Assembly (NCBI RefSeq): GCF_000515395.1
Contig: NZ_KI911782.1
Coordinates: 4,990,070-5,054,069, forward strand
DNA from: Jiangella gansuensis DSM 44835
GTDB taxonomy: Bacteria; Actinomycetota; Actinomycetes; Jiangellales; Jiangellaceae
Reading direction: 5' to 3'
Length of the DNA: 64,000 nt
Numbering within the stretch: position 1 is the first letter of the stretch; each line of letters opens with the position of its first letter. The translations under genes and the position numbers were made by a program. Below, piece after piece: positions 24,150-33,144 of the stretch. The notes below the pieces were generated by a model. That model searched no databases, was not told the origin of the DNA, and saw nothing but the letters and a program-made list of their open reading frames with translations.

Positions 24150-26443
24150 GCGCGGGCACCAACGGCGCTCGCTCCGTGCTCGGTGACGGCGCGCATGTCC
24201 TGCTCACCGGCGCCACCGGCTTCGTCGGCCAGGCCGTCCTGGAGAAGCTGCTGTCCAGCTATCCCGGGACCCGCGTCAGCGTGCTGGTCCGGCGGCGTGG
24301 CGCGCTCAGCGGCCAGCAGCGGATGGAGCGGCTGTTCCGCAAACCCGTCTTCAGCACCTGGCGCGGCGCTGTCGGCGAGGAGACCGCGCTGCGCGAGTTC
24401 CGGGAGCGGGTCGGCGTCATCGAGGGCGACCTCGGCGATCTCCCCGAGCTGCCCGACGACGTCGACGTCGTCATCCACTCCGCGTCCACGGTCTCCTTCG
24501 ACCTGCCCATCGACGAGGCGTTCGCGTCCAACGTCGGCGGTCCGGAGTCGCTGTACCGGGCCCTGCTCGCCAGCGGGTCGCGTCCGCACGTCGTGCACGT
24601 CTCCACCAGCTACGTCGCCGGCCTGCGCAAGGGGATCGCCGAAGAGGGGTCGCTCGATCACGAGGTCGACCGGCACGTCGAGCTGACGCATGCGCTGGCC
24701 GCACGCACCGACGTCGAGCAGCTGTCCCGCAGCCCGAGGCTGCTCGGCAAGCTGCTCGCCCAGGCGCGCGACAAGCACGGCAGGGCGGGCTCGCGAGTGG
24801 TCACCGACGCCGCCGAGCAGGCGCGACAGGACTGGGTGCGCGACCAGCTGGTCGAGGCCGGCCGGACCCGGGCGCAGAGCCTCGGCTGGCCGGATGTGTA
24901 CACCTACACCAAGGCCCTGGGCGAGCGAGTGGCCGAGGACCTGTGGGCAGGCGCCGGCCACCGGCTGTCCGTCGTCCGCCCCACCATCATCGAGTCCTCG
25001 CTCAAGCACCCGTATCCCGGGTGGATCGACGGCTTCAAGGTCGCCGACCCGCTCATCGCCGCCTACGGGCGGGGCCTGCTGCCGCAGTTCCCGGCGCTGG
25101 CCGACACCGTGCTCGACGTCATCCCGGTCGACTTCGTCGTCAACGCCGTCCTGGCTGCCGCCGACGCCCCGCTGCCCGGCGGCGATGTCCGGTACCTGCA
25201 GGTCAGTTCCGGCATCACCAACCCGCTGCCGTTCGGCCGGCTGTTGCGGCTGGTCCGCGAGTACTTCGAGGCCAACCCGCTGAAGGACGCCAAGGGCGGC
25301 TATCTCTCCGTCCCGTCGTGGTCGTTCCCGCACCGGGGCGCCGTGGAGCGCGCGCTGCGCCGCCGCGAGAAGGCCATCGACATCGCCGACCGCGCCGTCG
25401 ACCGGCTGCCACCGGGTCAGCGCACCCGCAGCTGGATCTCGGCCATCTACCGCACGCGGCGCGACCTGGAGACGCTGCGGAAGTTCACCTCGTTGTATCA
25501 GCCGTACACCGAGACCGAGGTCATCTTCGACGACGCCCAGCTGCGGGCCCTGCACGCCTCGTTGCCCGACGACCGCAAGGCCGAGCACGGCTTCGACGTC
25601 ACCGAGATCGACTGGGCGCACTACCTGCAGAAGATCCACATCCCCGGCGTGCCCGGCCTCAGCCGCGGCGGTTCCGGCGACACCGCCAGCACGGCGAACC
25701 TCCCGGTGGACCTGCCGGCACGCAGCGACGTCATGGCGGTCTTCGACCTGCAGCGCACTGTCGCCGCTGCCACCCTGGTCGAGCACTACATGTGGATTGA
25801 ACTGGCCGCGAAGCCGCTGTCGCGGTGGCCGGTCGTCATGAGCAACCTCGTCGCGCTCGGCCCGCGGTACCTGCAGGCCGAGCGGCGCGACCGCGGCGAT
25901 TTCATCCGCACCTTCATGCGCCGCTACGAAGGCGTCCACGAGGACGAGCTGCGCAAGGTCATCGCCGACGAGGTCACGGTGTCGCTGCACCGGGGGCTGT
26001 TCGAGCAGGCGCTGGAGCGCATTCGCGCGCACCACGACGCCGGACACCGCACGGTCCTGCTGACCGGCGAGATCGACGTGTTCGTCGAGCCGCTCGCGCC
26101 GCTGTTCGACGTCATGGTCGCCGGCCGCATGGAGTCCGACGCCACCGGCCGATGGACCGGCCACCTGGCCACGCCGCCGCTGGTCGGCGAGGCCCGGGCG
26201 GCCTGGCTGCGTCGCTACGCCCGCACCGAAGGGCTCGACCTCGCCGGGTCGTACGCGTACGGCGACAGCTACGGCGACCGGTCCTGGCTCGAGGTGGTCG
26301 GCAACCCCAACGCAGTCAACCCGGACGCCAGCCTCTACCGCTACGCCAAGTCCAAGCGCTGGCCCGTGCACAGCTGGACCACCACCGCCGAGGGCCGGCT
26401 CTCGCCGGTGTTCCGCAGCATCAAGGGAGCGCGACGGGGATGA
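24146..26443 (+). CDS. fatty acyl-CoA reductase fused to an HAD-like domain
   Basis: 765 residues. The N-terminal male-sterility/FAR Rossmann domain shows LLTGATGFVGQAVLEKLL near residue 20, VIHSASTVSF, the catalytic VYTYTKALGE (YxxxK) near 253, and RPTIIESSLKHPYPGWIDGF. It should reduce acyl-CoA to fatty aldehyde or alcohol with NADPH. A middle sterile-like region follows, and from about residue 530 an HAD-IB-like domain (late motif SYAYGDSYGDRSWLEVVGNP). HAD motif I reads FDLQRT, so the second aspartate of DxD is glutamine, which suggests an altered or lost phosphatase activity. First enzyme of the coupled four-gene ether-lipid operon. Confidence 0.85.
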   Translation: MSAGTNGARSVLGDGAHVLLTGATGFVGQAVLEKLLSSYPGTRVSVLVRRRGALSGQQRMERLFRKPVFSTWRGAVGEETALREFRERVGVIEGDLGDLPELPDDVDVVIHSASTVSFDLPIDEAFASNVGGPESLYRALLASGSRPHVVHVSTSYVAGLRKGIAEEGSLDHEVDRHVELTHALAARTDVEQLSRSPRLLGKLLAQARDKHGRAGSRVVTDAAEQARQDWVRDQLVEAGRTRAQSLGWPDVYTYTKALGERVAEDLWAGAGHRLSVVRPTIIESSLKHPYPGWIDGFKVADPLIAAYGRGLLPQFPALADTVLDVIPVDFVVNAVLAAADAPLPGGDVRYLQVSSGITNPLPFGRLLRLVREYFEANPLKDAKGGYLSVPSWSFPHRGAVERALRRREKAIDIADRAVDRLPPGQRTRSWISAIYRTRRDLETLRKFTSLYQPYTETEVIFDDAQLRALHASLPDDRKAEHGFDVTEIDWAHYLQKIHIPGVPGLSRGGSGDTASTANLPVDLPARSDVMAVFDLQRTVAAATLVEHYMWIELAAKPLSRWPVVMSNLVALGPRYLQAERRDRGDFIRTFMRRYEGVHEDELRKVIADEVTVSLHRGLFEQALERIRAHHDAGHRTVLLTGEIDVFVEPLAPLFDVMVAGRMESDATGRWTGHLATPPLVGEARAAWLRRYARTEGLDLAGSYAYGDSYGDRSWLEVVGNPNAVNPDASLYRYAKSKRWPVHSWTTTAEGRLSPVFRSIKGARRG

Positions 26444-27228
26444 CCGGCGGGCCGAAGCTCACCGGCCGGGCACTGGTCACGGGCGGCACGTCGGGCATCG
26501 GGCTGGCCTTCGCCGAGGCGCTGGCCGCGCGCGGCTGCGATCTCGTGCTGGTGGCCCGTGACACCGAACGGCTCAAGCAGACCGCCGATGCCCTACGCGG
26601 CCGCCACGGGGTCCAGGTCGAGATCCTCCCGGCCGACCTCGCCGTCCGCGAGCAGGCCGGTGAGGTCGCGGCCCGGCTGGCCGACGCCGAAGCCCCCGTC
26701 GACATCCTGATCAACAACGCCGGCAAGGGAGTGCACTCCCCGCTCGCGACCGAGGACACCTCCGAGCACGAACAGGCCATCGATCTGATGATCACCGCCG
26801 TGGTGGTGCTCGGCGCCGCCGCGGCCCGCGCCATGCGCGAGCGCGGACACGGCGTCATCGTCAACGTCTCGTCGGTGGCCGGGCTCATCACCATGGGCGG
26901 GTACTCGGCGGTGAAGTCGTTCGTGCGCACCTACTCCGAGAGCCTGTCGATGGAGCTGGCCGGCACCGGCGTGCAGGTCACGGCCCTGCTGCCGGGCTGG
27001 GTGCGCACCGAGTTCCACGAACGTGCGGGCATCCGCACCGGCTCGATCCCGTCGTCGCTGTGGCTACGCGCCGACCGCGTCGTCGCCGACTGCCTGGCCG
27101 ATGTCGAGAAGGGGCGGGCCCGTTCGGTACCGTCGGCTCGGTTCAAGGTCCTGGCGTGGCTGGCCGAGCACGCACCCCGAGCGGCGGTGCGGCGCGTCAC
27201 GGCCAGGCTGGTGAGCGGGCGGCGGTGA
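26440..27228 (+). CDS. short-chain dehydrogenase/reductase
   Basis: 262 residues; ATG overlaps the reductase stop (ATGA). Classical SDR features: VTGGTSGIGLAFAEAL cofactor loop at residue 13, NNAGKG, catalytic Ser in NVSSVAG, and YSAVK near residue 154, with LPGWVRTEF after it. The gene is embedded between an acyl-CoA reductase and PlsC/AGPS homologues. A likely job is reduction of 1-alkyl-dihydroxyacetone phosphate to 1-alkylglycerol 3-phosphate, or of the aldehyde made by the reductase to alcohol. The assignment within the pathway is inference. Confidence 0.85.
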   Translation: MTGGPKLTGRALVTGGTSGIGLAFAEALAARGCDLVLVARDTERLKQTADALRGRHGVQVEILPADLAVREQAGEVAARLADAEAPVDILINNAGKGVHSPLATEDTSEHEQAIDLMITAVVVLGAAAARAMRERGHGVIVNVSSVAGLITMGGYSAVKSFVRTYSESLSMELAGTGVQVTALLPGWVRTEFHERAGIRTGSIPSSLWLRADRVVADCLADVEKGRARSVPSARFKVLAWLAEHAPRAAVRRVTARLVSGRR

Positions 27229-27986
27229 GCGGCATGGCGAGTACGAGGAGGTACCACGCGGCCTGGCACCGCTGGGCGAGGTTCGTCGCCCAGCGGATGG
27301 TGCTGCGGCCGGTGGTGTACGCCGTCACGAAGGTGTCGGTGCTGGGCACGGACAACCTCGACGGACTGTCCGGGCCGTTCGTCGTCGTCGCCAATCACAG
27401 CAGCCATCTCGACGCGCCACTCCTGGTCACCGCGCTGCCGCGGCGCTACACCCGCAGCCTCGCCGTCAACGCCGCGGCCGACTACTTCTACCGGCAGTGG
27501 TGGATGAAGGCGGCCACCTCGTTGTTCTTCAACACCTACCCCGTCAGCCGCACCAACGCCGACATGGGCAAGGGCAAGGGACTGGCCAACCAGCTGCTCA
27601 GCGAGAAGGTCCCGGTGGTGATCTTCCCCGAGGGCACCCGGCGCAACACCGAGAACGGCGTCAAGCGGTTCAAGCCCGGTGCCGCGGCCCTGAGCATCAC
27701 CCAGGACGTGCCGTGTGTCCCGGTCGCCATCGTCGGCACCGACGAGGCCATGCCGGTGGGCCGTTCCTGGCCCGTCCCCGGGCGCCCGCCGGTCACTCTC
27801 ATCGTCGGCGCCCCGATCAACCCGGAACCGGGTGAGCGGGTGCGCGACCTCAACGACCGGCTCGAGGCCCAGGTGGCGGCGATGGTCGCCACCCGCGACC
27901 CGAACGCGAAGCCGGACCTGACCCGCCACAAGGCGCGGCCGGATGACCATCCCAGCGAGCGTGCGCAGAAGGAGGAGGCGTCGTGA
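27225..27986 (+). CDS. plsC: 1-acyl-glycerol-3-phosphate acyltransferase family protein
   Basis: 253 residues from GTG 27225 (GTGA overlap with the SDR stop; ATG 27234 is the alternative). The acyltransferase motifs are clear: VVANHSSHLDAPLL (HX4D) near residue 57, a middle Arg/Asn region (YPVSRTNADMGKGKG), and VIFPEGTRR near 134, followed by FKPGAAAL. PlsC enzymes acylate lysophosphatidate at sn-2. In this operon it may acylate glycerol phosphate, DHAP or 1-alkylglycerol 3-phosphate. The C-terminal 40 residues are hydrophilic and charged. Confidence 0.9.
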   Translation: MSGMASTRRYHAAWHRWARFVAQRMVLRPVVYAVTKVSVLGTDNLDGLSGPFVVVANHSSHLDAPLLVTALPRRYTRSLAVNAAADYFYRQWWMKAATSLFFNTYPVSRTNADMGKGKGLANQLLSEKVPVVIFPEGTRRNTENGVKRFKPGAAALSITQDVPCVPVAIVGTDEAMPVGRSWPVPGRPPVTLIVGAPINPEPGERVRDLNDRLEAQVAAMVATRDPNAKPDLTRHKARPDDHPSERAQKEEAS

Positions 27987-29671
27987 CCGGTGTGCAGCAC
28001 CAGAAGTGGTGGGGCTGGGGGGTCGAAGGCATCACCTTCACCCACGAGGACAAGCCGAAGCTCGCGCCGTTCGTCATGGAGAAGGTCGGCATCGACCTGA
28101 ACGCGCCGGGCACCCCGCCGCCGGACTTCGAGGACCTCAAGGTCCCGGCGTCGCTGCTGGACGGTGAGCTCGCCACCGCGCTGCGCAGCGCCGTCGGCGA
28201 CGCGTACGTCGCCACCGACGACATGGACCGGGTGGTGCACACCTACGGCAAGGGCCTGGTCGATCTCGTCCGGGTCCGCGCCGGCGATCTGCCGCGGGTT
28301 CCCGACGCCGTCGTCTACCCCGCCGACGAGGACGAGGTGCGGCAGGTGGTCGACGCCGTCGTGGCGGCCGAGGGCGTGCTGATCCCGTTCGGCGGCGGGT
28401 CGAACATCTCCGGGTCGCTGACCCCGCCGCCGGACGAGAAGCGGGTCGTCGTCTCACTCGACCTCGGCCGGCTCAACCGGGTCCTCGAGGTCGACGAGCA
28501 CGCCGGGCTGGCCCGGGTCCAGGCGGGGGTGCTCGGCCCGGACCTCGAGGATCAGCTGAACGCCCGTGGCTGGACCACCGGCCACCAGCCCGACAGCTTC
28601 CGCCACTCCACCCTTGGCGGGTGGGTGGCGACGCGCAGCTCGGGAATGCAGTCGGACAAATATGGAGACATCAGTGACATCGTTCGGGGCATGCGGGTGG
28701 TGCTGCCCGGCAAGGTGATCGTTCTCCGGCCGCTGCCCAGCACGTCGTCGGGGCCGAGCGTGCGCGAGATGATCCTGGGCTCGGAGGGCCGCCTCGGCGT
28801 CATCACCGAGGTCTGGGTCCATGTCCACCGGGTGCCGAAGAACCGTGAAATCGTCGCCTACCTGTTCCCGACGTGGGCGGCCGGGCTGGCGGCGATGCAC
28901 GACATCTCGGAGTCCGATGCTTCGCCCACCGTGACCCGCGTGTCCGACGCGAACGAGACCGCGTTCTCGCTGTCCATGCAGAAGCCGTCGACGGGTCTGG
29001 CCGCCAAGGCGGGACCGATCCTGTTCAACGTCCTGGAGCGGCGCGGCTGGGATCTCGACGCGGCCTGCCTGTCCTACATCGGCTACGAGGGCGACGAGGG
29101 CCACCTCAAACACGAGAAATCGATCGTCGGCAAGATCGTCCGGAAGCACGGCGGCATCAAGCTCGGCAAGGGCCCCGGCGCGCTGTACGACCAGAAGAAG
29201 TTCGACACGCCCTACATCCGCGACTTCCTGCTCGACATCGGCGCCTTGGGCGACGTGTCGGAGACCGCCGCCCCGTGGTCGAAGCTGATGGACCTCTACG
29301 CCAACACGATCCGCACCGCCACCGACGCCTTCGCCGAGCTCGGGGTCAAGGGCTTCGTGATGTGCCACCTGTCGCACAGCTACCACTCCGGCGCGTGCCT
29401 GTACTTCACCTTCGCGTTCCCGCCCAGCGGCGATGTGGCCGCCGAGCAGATCGAGCAGTACTGGGTGGTCAAGCGGGCGATCCAGCAGTCGTTCATCGAC
29501 AACGGCGCCACCATCTCGCACCACCACGGCGTGGGCACCGACCACGCTCACTGGCTGGAGGACGACATCTCACCGGCCGGCACCGATGTGATGGCCGGGC
29601 TGCTGAAGGCGGTGGATCCGGGCCGCAACCTCAATCCTGGGACGCTGCTGCCATCGCACCGGGAGTGGTAG
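27983..29671 (+). CDS. alkyldihydroxyacetonephosphate synthase (AGPS) homologue
   Basis: 562 residues; GTG 27983 overlaps the PlsC stop (GTGA). FAD-binding PCMH oxidase fold: PADEDEVRQVVDAV, IPFGGGSNISGS near residue 135, RHSTLGGWVATRSSGMQSDK and GSEGRLGVITEV. It also has features special to AGPS: the N-terminal QKWWGWGVEG segment, the C-terminal SHHHGVGTDH active-site histidines near 513, and the final NPGTLLP. AGPS replaces the acyl group of acyl-DHAP with a fatty alcohol to form the ether bond. The preceding acyl-CoA reductase can supply that alcohol. Its last 41 bp overlap the convergent MFS gene. Confidence 0.9.
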   Translation: MTGVQHQKWWGWGVEGITFTHEDKPKLAPFVMEKVGIDLNAPGTPPPDFEDLKVPASLLDGELATALRSAVGDAYVATDDMDRVVHTYGKGLVDLVRVRAGDLPRVPDAVVYPADEDEVRQVVDAVVAAEGVLIPFGGGSNISGSLTPPPDEKRVVVSLDLGRLNRVLEVDEHAGLARVQAGVLGPDLEDQLNARGWTTGHQPDSFRHSTLGGWVATRSSGMQSDKYGDISDIVRGMRVVLPGKVIVLRPLPSTSSGPSVREMILGSEGRLGVITEVWVHVHRVPKNREIVAYLFPTWAAGLAAMHDISESDASPTVTRVSDANETAFSLSMQKPSTGLAAKAGPILFNVLERRGWDLDAACLSYIGYEGDEGHLKHEKSIVGKIVRKHGGIKLGKGPGALYDQKKFDTPYIRDFLLDIGALGDVSETAAPWSKLMDLYANTIRTATDAFAELGVKGFVMCHLSHSYHSGACLYFTFAFPPSGDVAAEQIEQYWVVKRAIQQSFIDNGATISHHHGVGTDHAHWLEDDISPAGTDVMAGLLKAVDPGRNLNPGTLLPSHREW

Positions 29672-30911
29672 CGGCGGGCTGATCCGGCTCGCTCGGCCGG
29701 AGCCGTCGGCCGGGGCCGCCGGTGGCTCGGGCCCGGACGGCGGCCGCGAGCAGTGCCACCGCCGCGGCCGTCACGGTGACGGCGAATGCCGGACGGTGCC
29801 CGCCGAGGTCGGCCAGCCGTCCGGCCACGCCGGAGCCGACGGCGTACCCGATGCCGGTGGCTCCGGCCAGCACGGTCAGCGCGGCACCGACCCGGGACGG
29901 CGGCACCAGTTGCTCGGCGGCGGCGAACACGCTGATCATGTACGGCGCGATGGCCAGGCCCAGCACCAGCACCGCCGGCACCAAGGCCGCCAGCGAACCG
30001 ACCAGCAGCAGCGGCGCCGACAGCACCAGCAGCGCGCCGGCGAACACCAGGATGCGGCGCTGGTATCCGAACCGTTCCGGCAACGCGGCGGTGGCCAGAC
30101 CGGCCAGCACGCTCCCGACGCCGAGCAGCGCGTGCACGAGCCCGGCCAGCCCCGGGCGCCCCTCGGCGGTGGCCAGTGCCGTCGTACCGGTCTGGGTGGC
30201 GCCGAAGATGACCCCGATGAGCAGCTGGGCCAGCGCGAGCGCGAGGAACGCGGAAGTGACGAATCGCCGCGACCCGCTGGTGGTGTCCGGCCGTAGCGTG
30301 TGGGCCAGCCGCGCGGTCGGGTGCAGCGCGAACCAGGAACCGAACACGATCAGGAGGGCGGCCGCGGCCAGCAGCGCACCGCTCGGGCTGAGTGCGACGG
30401 CACCGACACCGACGAGCGCCGGGCCGAGCACGAACGACGCCTCGTCGGCCGCGCCCTCGTAGGAGAACGCGGCGTCGACCAGCCGCCGCTGGTGCGCGCC
30501 GGTGCGATGGGTGATGGGCCGCCACCGGGTCCGTGCCAGCGGCCCGACCTGGGGCATCGCCAGCCCGGCGGCTGCCGCGGCGGCGACCAGGAGCGGGGTG
30601 GCCAGGCCGGCGTCGACCGCGGCGACGAGCACGGTCAACCCGACGCCGGCAGCCAGTGACTGCGCCAGCACCACCGGCCGTTGACCGAACCGGTCGGCGA
30701 TGGCGCCGGCCACCGGGGCGCCGATGGCGTTGGCCACGGCGAGCGCCCCCGCGGCCAGCCCGCCGGCGGTGTACCGGCCGGTGGCGTCGGAGACCAGGAG
30801 CAGGGTGCCCAGCTGGCTCATGGCGAGCGGCAGCCGGCCGAGGAAGGCGACGGCGACGTAAGCCGGCCCGGCCAGGGCGATGAGACGGCGGTAAGACGAC
30901 AGAGGCGACAC
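29631..30911 (-). CDS. MFS transporter
   Basis: 426 residues from GTG 30911, with GGAG 8 bases upstream. Twelve hydrophobic helices; the loop 2-3 signature is seen as GAIADRFGQRPVVLA near residue 67, and the second-half counterpart as LPERFGYQRRIL. Close to YbfB/AraJ-type drug or metabolite exporters in arrangement, with no substrate clue. The tail (GGPGRRLRPSEPDQ) is hydrophilic. Convergent with the AGPS gene and overlapping its 3' end. Confidence 0.88.
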   Translation of the reverse strand: MSPLSSYRRLIALAGPAYVAVAFLGRLPLAMSQLGTLLLVSDATGRYTAGGLAAGALAVANAIGAPVAGAIADRFGQRPVVLAQSLAAGVGLTVLVAAVDAGLATPLLVAAAAAAGLAMPQVGPLARTRWRPITHRTGAHQRRLVDAAFSYEGAADEASFVLGPALVGVGAVALSPSGALLAAAALLIVFGSWFALHPTARLAHTLRPDTTSGSRRFVTSAFLALALAQLLIGVIFGATQTGTTALATAEGRPGLAGLVHALLGVGSVLAGLATAALPERFGYQRRILVFAGALLVLSAPLLLVGSLAALVPAVLVLGLAIAPYMISVFAAAEQLVPPSRVGAALTVLAGATGIGYAVGSGVAGRLADLGGHRPAFAVTVTAAAVALLAAAVRARATGGPGRRLRPSEPDQPAATTPGAMAAASQD

Positions 30912-31010
30912 GACAGGGCTCCACAACGGACACTCGACCTGCGCGCCTCCCCACCACCAGGTCGCGCCGAAACCCTGTGCTGTGTCGGAGTCTACCGCGA
31001 TGATGGCCGC

Positions 31011-31637
31011 ATGGACGAGCTGCGACGGCAGTGGGCGGTACTCGCGGGCACCGGCCCGGAGGCCGAGGCGGCCGGCGACGACCTGCTGCGGCGCTGGCAG
31101 GAACCGCACCGGCACTACCACGCCGTCGGGCACCTGCGGGCGGTGCTGGATGCCGTGGACGAGCTGGCCGATGCCGCCGACGACGTCGACGCGGTGCGCC
31201 TGGCCGCGTGGTTCCACGATGCCGTCTACGCCGGCCGGCCCGGCGACGACGAGCGCGCCAGTGCGGTGCTGGCCCGCGACATGCTGACGGGGCTGGGGGC
31301 GGCCCCTGCCCGGGTGGACGAGGTGGCGCGGCTGGTGCTCGTCACCGTCGCCCACGACCCCGCGCCCGGCGACGCCGACGGCGCGGTTCTGTGCGACGCC
31401 GACCTCGCCGTCCTGGCGGGTTCGCCCGCCGAGTACGCGGCGTACGCGTCCGCCGTCCGCGACGACTACGCGCAGGTGTCCGACGCGGACTTCGCCGCCG
31501 GCCGGGCCGCCGTGCTGGAGCGTCTCCTGGACCGGCCGGCGTTGTTCCACACCGCCACCGGCCGGCGGCGGTGGGAGGAACCGGCCCGGCACAACCTGCA
31601 CACCGAGCTGGTGCTGCTGCGCGCGGCCGGCTCCTGA
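31011..31637 (+). CDS. HD-superfamily metal-dependent phosphohydrolase-like protein
   Basis: 208 residues from ATG 31011. The N-terminal half holds the metal ligands of the COG4339 type: HRHYHAVGHLRAVLD, AAWFHDAVYAGRPGDDERAS and LCDADLAVLAG, so the His/Asp cluster is intact. Biochemical role unknown for the family. Its start is 99 bp from the divergent MFS gene start. Confidence 0.85.
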   Translation: MDELRRQWAVLAGTGPEAEAAGDDLLRRWQEPHRHYHAVGHLRAVLDAVDELADAADDVDAVRLAAWFHDAVYAGRPGDDERASAVLARDMLTGLGAAPARVDEVARLVLVTVAHDPAPGDADGAVLCDADLAVLAGSPAEYAAYASAVRDDYAQVSDADFAAGRAAVLERLLDRPALFHTATGRRRWEEPARHNLHTELVLLRAAGS

Positions 31638-31677
31638 CCGGCGGTGATGGGCGCAGCGGTCCGCTCCGCCCCCTCCC

Positions 31678-31755
31678 CGCGTTGATCTTGGAGTAATCGC
31701 AGAATCGCCGGGTGAAATGTCCGATAGATTCCGCCGTTACTCCAAGATCAACGCG
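31678..31755. terminator. 19-bp perfect inverted repeat between convergent genes
   Basis: Arms 31678-31696 (CGCGTTGATCTTGGAGTAA) and 31737-31755 are perfectly complementary across a 40-base spacer. They lie between the stops of the HD gene (31637) and the DUF4031 gene (31777). The AT-containing arm sequence is unlike its surroundings. It may be a bidirectional terminator or a member of a dispersed repeat family; no second full copy exists in this window. Confidence 0.6.
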
Positions 31756-31776
31756 CCATCGGGCCCGGACGCGCGG

Positions 31777-32040
31777 TCAGTGGCGGCGGCGTTTACGCCG
31801 GCGCAGCCCGGCTGCGTGCAGCCGGGCGACGATCTCGCGGCTGCGCGCCGGCACGGCTCCGGCATCGACCACGCGCTGGTAGTCCGTCTCCGGCACGTCG
31901 TAGTGGTCGCCGTCGAAGCCGCGCGCCGGCAGCCCGAGCCGCGCGGCGAACTCGTGCAGTTCGTCGAAGGAGCGGTCGGAGGCCAGGTGTGACCACAACC
32001 GGCCGTGTGCCGGCCAGGCAGGCGGATCGATGAGGATCAT
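31777..32040 (-). CDS. DUF4031 protein
   Basis: 87 residues: MILIDPPAWPAHGRLWSHLA at the N-terminus, DELHEFAARLGLPARGFDGD, YDVPETDYQRVVDAGA, and an Arg/Lys-rich tail (GLRRRKRRRH). This matches the DUF4031 family of small actinobacterial proteins of unknown function. It follows the cutC-like gene by 15 bp on the same strand and is probably co-transcribed with it. Confidence 0.82.
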   Translation of the reverse strand: MILIDPPAWPAHGRLWSHLASDRSFDELHEFAARLGLPARGFDGDHYDVPETDYQRVVDAGAVPARSREIVARLHAAGLRRRKRRRH

Positions 32041-32055
32041 GACCAGGGGTGTCTC

Positions 32056-32766
32056 CTAGAGCGCCGCCGCGACGGCGTCGTCGATCAGGATGCGCCACGA
32101 CCGCACCAGTGCGGCGTCGACGTACGCCTTCCAGGAGCCGCCCGGCCGAACCCGGCTGCCGACGTGGAACTGCCGGACGCCGGCCCGCGCCAGCCAGGGC
32201 ACGTGATCGGCCTCCAGTCCGCCGCCGGCCATGATGAGCCGGGCAGCCGTGGCGTCGCCGGCGGCCCGGCTGCACAGCTCGTCCAGGCCGGACGCGACGC
32301 CGCGCGGCGAACCGGCAGTGAGGATGGCGTCCAGGCCGGGCAGGCCCGGGACCACGTCCCAGGCCGCCTCGTGGTCGAGGGTGTGGTCGATGGCACGGTG
32401 GAACGTCCACGGCATGCCGTCGAGCTCGTCGGCCAGCGCGATGGTCGCCTCGACGTCGACCTCCGCATTGAGCCCCAGGAAGCCCAGGACGAAGCTGTCG
32501 GCGCCGGCGGCGGCCAGCTGATGTGCGGCGATCTTGAGCCTGGCCAGTTCGGACCCACTGGTTGAGAAGCCGTCGTTGGAACGCAGCATGACCCGCAGCG
32601 GGAGGTCGCAGGCGCGTTTGAGGTCGCGGACGGCGTCGAGGGTGGGCGTGAGACCGTCGGCGTCCATGTCGGCTACGACTTCGAGCCGGTCGGCGCCGCC
32701 TTCGGCCGCGCCGGACGCGTCGCCGGGACCCAGCGCGATGACCTCCAGGAGCGGACGCACGTGCAT
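32056..32766 (-). CDS. cutC: CutC family protein
   Basis: 236 residues from ATG 32766 (an upstream ATG at 32796 would add 10). TIM-barrel CutC features: LLEVIALGPGDASGAAEGGADRLEVV, DLPLRVMLRSNDGF, SFVLGFLGLNAEVDVEA, MPWTFHRAIDH and ILTAGSPRGVASG. CutC was named for copper homeostasis, but its biochemical function is unsettled. Upstream of DUF4031 on the minus strand and divergent from the 113-aa gene at 32798 (31-bp gap). Confidence 0.88.
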   Translation of the reverse strand: MHVRPLLEVIALGPGDASGAAEGGADRLEVVADMDADGLTPTLDAVRDLKRACDLPLRVMLRSNDGFSTSGSELARLKIAAHQLAAAGADSFVLGFLGLNAEVDVEATIALADELDGMPWTFHRAIDHTLDHEAAWDVVPGLPGLDAILTAGSPRGVASGLDELCSRAAGDATAARLIMAGGGLEADHVPWLARAGVRQFHVGSRVRPGGSWKAYVDAALVRSWRILIDDAVAAAL

Positions 32767-32797
32767 AGTGTGCCAGCGAAATGGCACGATCGACATC

Positions 32798-33139
32798 GTG
32801 GTTGACGACGTGATGCTCGCGGCGCGGGCACTGGTGCTGCGCGACCTGGGCGCGCGCCGGCTCGACGTGCCGGCCGCCGTCGACGCGCTGGACGCCGCCG
32901 TGCGCGAGCGGCGCTGGTGGGTGGAGCAGTGGCCGGACGGTGCGGCGTTGGTGTCCGGGCAGCTGGCGCAGGACGTACAGGACCGGCTGCTGGACTCCGG
33001 TGTGGGGCGCTGGCCGCGGTGCCGGTCGTGCGACGAGACCGTCCCGCACGAACTGCGGATCGAGCCCGAGTTGGGGCCCGATCCGCAGTGGGTGTGCGAG
33101 AAGTCCGGCGTGCACGTCGCGCCGCTCGGCGCGTTGTGA
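32798..33139 (+). CDS. hypothetical protein with a CxxC motif (113 aa)
   Basis: From GTG 32798. The N-terminal half is helical (DDVMLAARALVLRDLGARRL, DALDAAVRERRWWVEQW), and the second half carries CRSCDETVPHELRIEPELG and a third Cys near the end (VCEKSGVHVAPLG), which could hold a metal. Codon use is normal for the window. I do not recognise the family, but the divergent position close to cutC and good coding bias support a real gene. Confidence 0.65.
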   Translation: MVDDVMLAARALVLRDLGARRLDVPAAVDALDAAVRERRWWVEQWPDGAALVSGQLAQDVQDRLLDSGVGRWPRCRSCDETVPHELRIEPELGPDPQWVCEKSGVHVAPLGAL

Positions 33140-33144
33140 GCCGG

